From: an uncultured Akkermansia sp. | GTDB lineage: Bacteria > Verrucomicrobiota > Verrucomicrobiia > Verrucomicrobiales > Akkermansiaceae | Length of the DNA: 12,492 bases | Assembly: GCA_947585525.1 (NCBI GenBank) | Contig: CANPXA010000030.1 | Coordinates: 1 to 12,492, forward strand | Direction: 5' to 3' | Part shown: positions 9,201 through 12,492 of the stretch, piece after piece | Numbering within the stretch: position 1 is the stretch's first letter | Layout: each line of letters starts with the position of its first letter | The notes under the pieces: generated by a model | Seen by the model: the letters and a program-made list of their open reading frames with translations, nothing else | What the model was told of the DNA's origin: nothing | The model's database searches: none | Position numbers and translations under genes: made by a program

Positions 9201-11816
9201 ATTCAGGTAGGGGGCCCGAGTCCACTCGAGTTTGCCTGTCGATGGATCGAGGGTGACCTGGTCATTCAGATCCACATCACCTCCTTCACCGCCCCAGAAG
9301 CTGATCCTGTCCATCAACGCCTCGAGCCAGCTTGTGAAACTCTCGCCGTAGAAAATCGTCAACCCGTCGGCATGCCCCGTCTTCCATTCTTCGCTCCAAT
9401 CCGTCAGCACGATCTTCAGGGAACCGCTTTGGTCAATCGTCAGGCTGCCGAAATCTAAAAAGCCTCCCGTGAAGTTCTCGCCCACGGTGAGTTTGACCGT
9501 CCCAGTGCCGGCGCCGACAGAGAAGGTGTTTGCCTTCAGCTTCGCTCCGGAGCCCAGCGTGATGGCCGTGTCGGAGCCCATCGTGATCGTGCCTTTGAAT
9601 CCGAGCGCATCCGTTCCACCAGTCAGGATGAGTCCGGCATTCGCGAGCAACTCAAGTGAAGCGGAGCCACTCAGTTTGTCCACGACGGTGAATTGACTGT
9701 CGTCGATCTTCAAGGTTCCGGCTGTTACCTTCAGGTTCTGGATGTTCCAGTGGGTGCCGTTGGAGGCGCCCTCTGTTTCCTTGAGGGTGAGCGCTCCTTC
9801 GCCTCTTTTCTCCAGACCGACGTTATCAAAGGTCAGAGAACCTTTGGAGGCCGTGCCGTTATCGTAGTGCCAGGAAACCGTCTTCTCCTCGGCAAAATCC
9901 AACACGAGATTCACCGCCGCATCACCGGCGTGAGCCGCATCGCGCGCAAACTTGATGAAGCGGTTGGAGGAAGCGTCGCTAAAGTGCCAATCATGCAGGA
10001 TCAAATCGGCTCCCAAATTCAAAGTCACTCCCCAACTGACGTCGAGATTTGCCAACTCGCCTCCCTTGTTCAAGTTGATGCTGCAGGAGGTGAGAATGCC
10101 TCCGTTCCCATATCCTTTCAGCACTCCTGAAGTCCCCCCGTTGAGCGCCTCCGCAAAGGTGTAAACGTGGTTCTGCGTAACCTCCAACGTTCCGTCCAGA
10201 GTCGTCTCCCCGGCTACTTCCAATCCCGTATTGACCTTGACCTCCGCTCCGCCACCGATGGAGAGAGCGCCGGTCGCGGATATCTTTGTGCCGCCGCTGA
10301 ACGTGTATTTTGCGTTCTCTTTGACCGTGATGTTCTGTGCGCTCACCTCGCCGGTTATCGTGACCGTTGCCGCGGTCAAGTCCGCTCCTGTGGCGGAGAA
10401 GGTGATGTCCCTGCCTGCCGTCTGCTGCCCCACTCCTGCAAAATTGTCGGCGCTCCATGTCCCGGACCCGATGGACCATGTGAGACCTGTCCCGGTTCTC
10501 GAAAGTTGAAGATGTCCGTTTTCGTCAATCGATGCCGTGTAGTTCTCCTCTTCATCCCCCAGGTCAAGAGTGAAATAGTGTTCCCATCCTCCGGCCGAAG
10601 CCATGGCCGCTCGAAGCACAGACCAGGTGTCCGCCGCAAAGAGCTCGTAGTCGGTCGCGCCGGCGATGTTCACCAAATTCAGGGTCAATTTTCCGTCGCC
10701 CGAAAGGGTGATTCCCGAGATTGAAAGCTTGCCTCCCGACCCTCCCGCAGCCAAGTCGATGACGAGCTTCGCCCCGGCTGAACCGATTGAAACGTTCGTT
10801 GCCGTCAACGTACTCCTCCCTATGTTCCACGAAGAGCTGTCTTTCATCGTGAGCGTATGAATCGTGCCCGTGATAGCACCGCTTGTCCTCAACTCGCCGC
10901 CGAGCGTGAACCCCGTGGATTCACCGGTGAACTCGAGCTTGCACTCAAGATGCCCCCCGTTCTCCAGCTCAAGCGTGCCGCCGCTCACAAGAAGTTTTAA
11001 TTCATCAGCGCTCTTGCTGGCCGAATTGGAGGCTGAGTAAATGTCCGTCGTGATGCTCCCAAAAATCCCTCCCTGCTTCAATTCCAAGGTGCCAGCAGTC
11101 CCGTTATAACCCACAAAGTGCAGAGTCTGTCCGCTCGCCTGTGCAGCGCCACCGAAGGAAAGGGTGCTGCCCTCGCACACAACAATCTGCGTCTCCCCGA
11201 GCAACTTGAGGTACCCCGTCGTCGAAAGACTCTTTTCGAGAGCCAACGGCGTTGCATTGAAGACGTTGCTCCAGTACGCCCCCGTGCCGCTCCCGAGATG
11301 AAAGTTCGCAGTGAGTCCTGTGAGAGCGGTCCGATTGACCCAGAATTGCGCGCCTCCATAGACGTAGATGTCCTTGATGGCCGCATTGACCTCTCCGACG
11401 TTGAAACGGGCATTGGCGGCATCCATATACACCGCGTTGAAGGCTCCCCTCAGGTTGATCCCCAGCCACGTCGTACCTACCCCCGTCAGGTAGATGTTCG
11501 GCGTGTCCGAGGTGGCGTTGAAGGTGCCGTATCCGTTCGGATCCGCCGAGAGACCGCCGAAGGTGTATTTCGTATTCCCCGAGGCATCATAAGATTGGTC
11601 TCTCGTGCTTGACGTGATGCTCTGATCCGTCCAATCCATGATCGAGTCCGCCGGATTGGAGACGGAGGCGCTTACTTGTTGCCCTGTGGCGAGGATGACA
11701 GCCCCGATGCCTGAGACGGAGGCAACAGTGGTCGAAATGGTAGCGGCAGATGACGCCACGATGGCAAGGCATACCAGTAACGCCTTGCGAAGACATAGAG
11801 GAAGATGAAGTTTCAT
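180..11816 (-). CDS. Giant autotransporter-type surface protein (beta-barrel, PATR-like repeats)
   Basis: A 3,878-residue protein predicted to be secreted and displayed on the outer membrane (type V-like). The chosen ATG gives a basic n-region (MKLHLPLCLRK) and a hydrophobic core at about 12-28. A second hydrophobic stretch ends near VSAS at about 50, where cleavage is plausible. The cysteine at about 16 is not in a lipobox. The passenger (about 50-3480) is rich in G, T, S, L and short 'G-x-L-x-L' strands, as in beta-helical autotransporter passengers. PATR-like segments occur near 669, 1158, 1793, 2743 and 3126. A closing segment recurs five times, ending L-[TE]-[WF] at 445-447, 863-865, 1469-1471, 1965-1967 and 2347-2349. 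Residues about 3483-3570 form a helical linker. About 3571-3878 is the beta-barrel, ending GYRISF with the terminal phenylalanine typical of outer-membrane proteins. No protease or other catalytic motif was recognised; an adhesin or surface-layer role is inference. No good Shine-Dalgarno precedes this ATG. An in-frame TTG at 11906 would add 30 residues, and GGAGG lies at 11871-11875, so the exact start is open. No frameshift or internal stop is present. Confidence 0.93.
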   Translation of the reverse strand: MKLHLPLCLRKALLVCLAIVASSAATISTTVASVSGIGAVILATGQQVSASVSNPADSIMDWTDQSITSSTRDQSYDASGNTKYTFGGLSADPNGYGTFNATSDTPNIYLTGVGTTWLGINLRGAFNAVYMDAANARFNVGEVNAAIKDIYVYGGAQFWVNRTALTGLTANFHLGSGTGAYWSNVFNATPLALEKSLSTTGYLKLLGETQIVVCEGSTLSFGGAAQASGQTLHFVGYNGTAGTLELKQGGIFGSITTDIYSASNSASKSADELKLLVSGGTLELENGGHLECKLEFTGESTGFTLGGELRTSGAITGTIHTLTMKDSSSWNIGRSTLTATNVSIGSAGAKLVIDLAAGGSGGKLSISGITLSGDGKLTLNLVNIAGATDYELFAADTWSVLRAAMASAGGWEHYFTLDLGDEEENYTASIDENGHLQLSRTGTGLTWSIGSGTWSADNFAGVGQQTAGRDITFSATGADLTAATVTITGEVSAQNITVKENAKYTFSGGTKISATGALSIGGGAEVKVNTGLEVAGETTLDGTLEVTQNHVYTFAEALNGGTSGVLKGYGNGGILTSCSINLNKGGELANLDVSWGVTLNLGADLILHDWHFSDASSNRFIKFARDAAHAGDAAVNLVLDFAEEKTVSWHYDNGTASKGSLTFDNVGLEKRGEGALTLKETEGASNGTHWNIQNLKVTAGTLKIDDSQFTVVDKLSGSASLELLANAGLILTGGTDALGFKGTITMGSDTAITLGSGAKLKANTFSVGAGTGTVKLTVGENFTGGFLDFGSLTIDQSGSLKIVLTDWSEEWKTGHADGLTIFYGESFTSWLEALMDRISFWGGEGGDVDLNDQVTLDPSTGKLEWTRAPYLNDLYWGQGAGSHHELTLGEGGSAWSTSPGTSGNESWIGEKNVHLEAQEGSVAVTVAEGATMNSLSITGSAIYNFTASGAQTATVTGALDVGAGATLSIGSNVTLEVGGSYSGDGTLQLAGGQLNLPAATIKNLAVTEAGGTLKLGGNATIERVSGEEGALIIDGSGDITLAFTQGGILKSLTQAGTGGLAVRVNLAGEMTLKEGGSIGGELNLNANSQLKLGGSFTTKRGISGGAWSGSNPNTGTKYTILSEAEQAIDFTICEDQSSNEVMLWGGLTMGDEGHRINLVKKGSHHQSIAQGEITIWGDVRIEGGVLRLTRSANAQIHGALTGAGELYIMDTTLTVDGKGNELGGIRFSNSDKTNVLKLAEDLVVGEIGFCDYDNSATELASSGRGAIQRKEGVGKTVYILMSGTGGSDSTTLSDFFALYQTANGVTLDEGIGVGLKVVGGATKSFTEGAEITQAFKLTGGGTLKLQDSAEGYTFAGGLTLDGGTLELGGTHTVKVGGSWGWTDRTTVKISSSSSGLRIDLTGLSVLNGGQFDGHQLTLDLSSSFLAAVGSGYDLFDWDSDLSDYFILKVDGQELGGSYANLQIDENGRLTWGETPIPSEMTWYTQGAENTWNAGGGTGWGEDGASAWDNQGQTKAIFDDGSGEEVTISGTVRASSVEVKGGGQAWAFVAAAGHSLTVEGTLRVGERTKLAIGGDGGVEVKGGVILGESASVLVRTGSQLNVGGTWTFGERSGVQMESDSTLIYTFSDAANFLSLVKNLSVVDSATGALLELAGEQEVSVAINEDITLETGLKKASGGLTLTAQSGETKVAIKGEVDLASLSWIGDNSAASDLILEKGGYIHGDLSLTQWGELQIGGDLILEGSMIADSPASNIYAFGSASVYVLLVREGEKSWTEFVNEYQFGLQDLAGELGYGKAGSGDLTFTGTADIQKNFKVAEGSVTFLGATTMNGHKLVLGDHAVVNFHGELTANLTALTLGNHATVSIARGEGLTLTGSFSWGEGAQLDLGSRLTITLDGSGSLTKNEGNLLTIDLSGALLSEAGSGGWRLFRGWDDVVNWAQYIRFTVDGREASANYENLGLDEEGYLTWNSTPGVSHSDYTGLNYDDMMPVVTTQRNDIKNLTGNKKFTVEMASYAACQFKFNAEEMNGNLWLDFNNSTVMGLGGEAIGAKSLLLTCTRGSGQLHGTAELWTPAVLDGVTGLYIDGDHVRLHVGKGGSTEVNASYTDLDLHLNTPTWESSSTNDCYSFCVYHHGSGANLFSTTGTLYVGRSGPDGSYTGGARIALLGGALTVGKVEGANLKVWGNADGKLELTQGGTLSGAFVVQAALNLEISGGTLKVNEFRGDALTSLTLGHGAKLEVGSGTLRGTTLDASAGGGSLTLTMVEGGENLDFTGLTLGENGKLGITLKGYGEWNADGSKMEYRLFHAESFATLWGSLATEGKTWQDFFTIEVEGAGDTWEWNLDDTGMLTFSQISGSVWSGDEGNTWSADGDWENGHVPKEGDVVIFTDSARNTEVVLEGEVRPGDVMVKSGSYTFVAGDGDADRLVSSGKLTVSEGASLNMQVESSFEQGIVLEGDLFLDANVTMGNDGKIEFNGGELSIGDGAGAADGLNDKVDEESSGMLRLNVETSGLSWGDAKQQAQGGVKVGLENGVEKGGSGDFTMVWQDSGTEHGGELIVNEGSLTLKVDGSTVLTGAVSGAGTLRITGGEVTLGGSNNTVAGIEVGSGATLEGEESGSFGDEGTQLTLSGGTVEGTGSDATVKVGRGGVTVSGTESKVAGQVELAGDLASEEDAKLTAAEGAGGVISGSLANYRGSLDTADEGATWTLSGSDEIIMIDLGGAGSYHFVSEETTLSGVVSGTADVVKEGKGRLVLTGENTSSGGLEAQDADSKIELGQAGVQAKWAGASVKGAGGISLRNVELTAEGGITAKGGAKVYVDTTAAMGENGGVVDVNGMDASSLDGITINQHGQLTGLTGIYEASGDKQLSLAFTEENMSSDRPVTSSGRTVNGDTYLIESDEGSSAKITVSNAEGMALDFNNNAFFKALKDALNGGEETRLHVLKDGTLEIEKRVLDELMYTSGGMASLLSSLGLDRLTVDGGDLVLTGQLIEKDVYFVTDEPSWSDSSTIGGEGDAENPNGYGVLADKKATVLDNGQSLTVTITGEVTEENGATNAEQEAGGLILHNLVGGAGSSLTLHSGDEGIERKVILDNTLNPVDDDRLMEEMKEEATGQDTLFAGSITSYNVQIEKSGKGSLIVGGNYTVAGNATILTEGALVLNGAENRLDELVFSYGTDAAEGEKRGLKLGGGGETTIGRMIESEDAESSDGNEVAINEGANLVLTGESTLESTNITGDGSGTLTLAETMDEEGNVTGAGLTLRGEDEQLTGLGVKLDGEQTVLDVGKGGGSVTRLDGNGTLRSNGDATDPETGGMSGALTVGGGSFSGAMGMSEGAFNAGTLQVEDMRKFTLDNVESVDGAAWNVSLGDGASLIVDVSRKKGDGSDRLTLGDIDLGNGSMAVDFGERSIDGSSVTGNITRVDDTGTLTFNSDGNVENGTIGTGITVDEYLQDSIKDHVMFTGAGNFLKEREVGVNEDTGEITVTTRTAEENKFERELPNMSKNAQAGATMVWDSLKEKDSFGALIDVLSNPASDYARMANALIGLYDGGDKAGLEKALAAVAGSSTSVLAPAMAEDMHRQLTAIRNRTTMVSEQRYDSYDVFPLLHAWLNAEGAYRKLDADGFAPGYTLNSWGGTVGADMDVSPRTTVGLALTAMYGDLKTDSADVGKGDMDTAYVTGFVKTASGPWTHTFVVSGGLADITLKRTVTAGSATYRTKGDTDGYAVGAMYELGYTKLLNKAGTLAIQPVVNVEVRHVGINGYTEKNSDAGLTVDDMDYTVVTLGAGARMQAVVGQNAWNRYSVLEGRLLVKGDLGDRSGTVNNALIGSKSRGEVESAEVGAIGIEAGIGLTIPLGSQAGSLFIDGSVELREHQTSFDANLGYRISF

Positions 11817-11870
11817 CGCTGTGGAAGGATTGTGCTTGGAACGAACGGTTTTGACTCCCCAAATCAGATT

Positions 11871-11875
11871 CCTCC
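11871..11875 (-). promoter_or_regulatory. Shine-Dalgarno-like GGAGG upstream of the autotransporter start
   Basis: On the minus strand GGAGG is followed after 6 nt by an in-frame ATT codon (11862-11864), 16 codons before the ATG at 11816. The region just before that ATG has no purine-rich site. The ribosome site therefore does not match the most protein-like start. It may be coincidental, may support a non-standard start giving a longer signal peptide n-region, or may belong to leader translation. Only the GGAGG and the spacing are seen directly. Confidence 0.3.
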
Positions 11876-11926
11876 GACACCGATTTTCTGCCACGACCAC
11901 CAACAACAGATTTGAGGATTCTCACA

Positions 11927-11950
11927 GTATATCTCTTTTCAAATCCGATG
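11927..11950 (+). repeat. Left arm of a 24-bp inverted repeat
   Basis: The arm begins with GTATATCTCTTTTCAAA, which is matched base for base by the reverse complement of 12103-12119. After two mismatches CGATG (11946-11950) also matches. In total 22 of 24 positions agree with the right arm. The arm lies 111 nt upstream of the autotransporter ATG. Read on the minus strand it includes TATAC, which resembles part of a -10 box. Confidence 0.85.
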
Positions 11951-12095
11951 CTCATTTCTGTTTTTCTTGTTAATTTATTATCAATAATAAAGGATAATGG
12001 ACCTCAAAATAACAACACCTGATTTTTGCCATTTTATCGAACCGTTATCCCCGGGATTTGAAAAAAATGAGGGGCAAGTAAAGTTTTTTCTTGTA
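11951..12095. other. 145-bp segment bracketed by inverted repeats (possible invertible element)
   Basis: The segment lies between the two 24-bp inverted arms, immediately upstream of the gene for a large surface protein. This is the layout of recombinase-driven phase-variable switches known from gut bacteria, so inversion is a reasonable hypothesis. No invertase gene is in the window, and no strong promoter is visible inside in either orientation. On the minus strand only a weak pair exists: TTGTTA at 12010-12015 and TTTATT at 11986-11991, with an 18-nt spacer. A paired regulator site or a long-range RNA stem in the 5' leader would fit the same data. Confidence 0.35.
11974..11991. promoter_or_regulatory. 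AT-rich dyad inside the bracketed segment
   Basis: TTTATTAT (11974-11981) and ATAATAAA (11984-11991) are perfect 8-bp inverted arms around a CA centre. Compact AT-rich dyads upstream of a gene often bind regulators. Because the base composition here is very AT-rich, such a dyad is less surprising than it would be in coding DNA. It overlaps the weak -10-like TTTATT on the minus strand. Confidence 0.3.
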
Positions 12096-12119
12096 CATCG
12101 CTTTTGAAAAGAGATATAC
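12096..12119 (-). repeat. Right arm of the 24-bp inverted repeat
   Basis: TTTGAAAAGAGATATAC (12103-12119) is the exact reverse complement of 11927-11943. CATCG at 12096-12100 matches CGATG of the left arm across two mismatched bases. Each arm reads CATCG-nn-TTTGAAAAGAGATATAC outward from the enclosed segment, so the pair faces away in both directions. Immediately inside this arm, TTGTACA occupies 12091-12097. Confidence 0.85.
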
Positions 12120-12143
12120 AGCCTCCAAGCTCAAAAATAGAAT

Positions 12144-12173
12144 ATAATACTATCTCAACTCTTTTGTATTCAA
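12144..12173 (-). promoter_or_regulatory. Candidate promoter for the autotransporter gene
   Basis: On the minus strand TTGAAT (12168-12173, 4/6 to TTGACA) and TATTAT (12144-12149, 5/6 to TATAAT) are separated by 18 nt. It is the best sigma-70-like pair found upstream of the autotransporter. Use of it would give a leader of roughly 320 nt carrying both arms of the inverted repeat. In such AT-rich DNA promoter-like matches are frequent, so this is tentative. Confidence 0.3.
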
Positions 12174-12335
12174 TGTTGTACAATAAAATAACAGGGCTCT
12201 GAACCACCTCTAACACTTCTCAAAAATTTTTCCAAAAATTCGAAAATTCCTCCTAACTTATACGTTGTAAAACACACATGACAAAACTTTTAGATGCAAC
12301 TATACGAGGCACGGGAATTTTTTTTACATTTGGGG

Positions 12336-12364
12336 TTGACAGAGCGCCTATTTTTTGCTAAATT
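12336..12364 (+). promoter_or_regulatory. Sigma-70-type promoter of the metY-like gene
   Basis: A consensus -35 TTGACA (12336-12341) and a -10 TAAATT (12359-12364, 4/6) are separated by exactly 17 nt. The -10 is preceded by TG at 12356-12357, one base away, giving an extended -10. Transcription should start near 12371, leaving a 5' leader of about 50 nt, too short for a SAM-type riboswitch. A T-rich tract (12319-12326) lies upstream of the -35. Confidence 0.75.
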
Positions 12365-12371
12365 ACCCTTG

Positions 12372-12392
12372 TTCCTACCGAAATAGTAGGAA
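12372..12392. promoter_or_regulatory. Perfect 7-bp dyad at the metY transcription start (operator candidate)
   Basis: TTCCTAC (12372-12378) and GTAGGAA (12386-12392) are perfect inverted arms around CGAAATA. The site begins about 8 nt after the -10 box, over or just after the expected transcription start, where a bound repressor would block initiation or early elongation. Its CCTAC-N7-GTAGG shape is reminiscent of Rrf2-family (IscR/CymR-type) sites. A sulfur-assimilation gene would fit a CymR-like regulator, but the regulator's identity is inference. The stem is short for a terminator, although an A-run follows. Confidence 0.5.
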
Positions 12393-12404
12393 TTAAAAAA
12401 ACAC

Positions 12405-12411
12405 AAAGGAG
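12405..12411 (+). promoter_or_regulatory. Ribosome binding site of the metY-like gene
   Basis: AAAGGAG lies 9 nt before the ATG at 12421 and is a strong match to the anti-Shine-Dalgarno sequence. It fixes the start of the downstream gene and shows that this organism does use Shine-Dalgarno pairing, unlike the site before the autotransporter ATG. Confidence 0.85.
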
Positions 12412-12420
12412 ACCCAAATC

Positions 12421-12492
12421 ATGAGTAAGAAATATCGATTTGAAACCCTGCAGGTGCATGTGGGGCAAGAGCAGGCGGATCCGACGACGGAC
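12421..12492 (+). CDS. metY: O-acetylhomoserine sulfhydrylase-like enzyme, 5' end only
   Basis: Only 24 codons are present; the gene runs off the right edge. The peptide begins MSKKYRFETLQVHVGQEQ and continues ADPTTD. The pattern F-E-T-x-x-V-H-x-G-Q-x-x-D-P-T-T is characteristic of the N-terminus of O-acetylhomoserine (thiol)-lyases of the Cys/Met PLP-dependent family. These cytoplasmic enzymes make homocysteine from O-acetylhomoserine and sulfide, for methionine synthesis and sulfide assimilation. The PLP lysine and the rest of the fold lie outside the window. A close relative such as cystathionine gamma-synthase is possible, but the H-x-G-Q-x-x-D-P-T-T start favours the sulfhydrylase. It is transcribed divergently from the autotransporter from its own promoter, with a dyad in the short leader. 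Confidence 0.8.
   Translation, partial: MSKKYRFETLQVHVGQEQADPTTD

Larger units (their letters stand above)
11817..12335. other. AT-rich divergent intergenic region
   Basis: This stretch between the two divergent genes holds no convincing gene. It is much more AT-rich than the flanking coding DNA. It contains the long inverted repeat (arms 11927-11950 and 12096-12119), an AT dyad at 11974-11991, a candidate minus-strand promoter at 12144-12173 and a TTGTACAA palindrome at 12176-12183. A run of A-tracts lies at about 12222-12246. The part closest to the autotransporter start (11817-11906) stays open in frame with that gene and could be leader sequence or an N-terminal extension. Confidence 0.75.

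Noticed and set aside
11768..11816. Lipoprotein signal (cysteine at about residue 16)
   Set aside because: The residues before the cysteine (L-L-V) do not form a lipobox, and the cysteine is inside the hydrophobic core; a standard signal peptide for an autotransporter fits better.
12034..12216. 60-codon minus-strand open frame in the intergenic region
   Set aside because: It uses a GTG start without a ribosome site, has no recognisable domain, lies in AT-rich DNA and runs across an arm of the inverted repeat.
12371..12420. SAM or other riboswitch ahead of the metY-like gene
   Set aside because: The leader is only about 50 nt, and apart from one short dyad it has no structure of the required size.

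Overview
The window is dominated by one very large gene on the minus strand. It encodes an autotransporter-type surface protein of 3,878 residues (start 11816, stop 180). The protein has a signal peptide, a passenger of about 3,450 residues built from repeated glycine/threonine/serine-rich beta-strand modules, a helical linker and a C-terminal outer-membrane beta-barrel ending in phenylalanine. At the right edge, on the plus strand and divergent from it, is the first 24 codons of an O-acetylhomoserine sulfhydrylase-like gene (metY type). It has a clear sigma-70-type promoter, a dyad operator candidate and a good ribosome binding site.

The likely source is a gut Verrucomicrobiota bacterium of the Akkermansia type. 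This rests on the MKLHLP-type leader, the giant autotransporter with PATR-like strand repeats, the GC-rich coding and AT-rich intergenic DNA, and short intergenic tandem repeats. It is inference from recognition, not a database match.

Layout: 1-160 is a non-coding mosaic of short palindromes and tandem repeats. 161-200 is an 18-bp stem-loop whose tetraloop contains the autotransporter stop codon. 180-11816 is the autotransporter gene. 11817-12420 is a 604-nt AT-rich divergent intergenic region. 12421-12492 is the 5' end of the sulfhydrylase gene.

The two genes have no evident functional link and share only the divergent intergenic region. The most notable signal there is a 24-bp inverted repeat (22/24 matching, 17 contiguous) at 11927-11950 and 12096-12119, which brackets a 145-bp segment just upstream of the surface-protein gene. 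This geometry resembles an invertible, phase-variation switch, though no recombinase is visible here and a regulatory or RNA-structural role is also possible. The second notable point is the passenger itself. The same closing segment (about 50 residues ending in L-T-W or similar) occurs five times, and an N-terminal 'head' module seems to reappear in the middle, suggesting growth by module duplication or passenger fusion.
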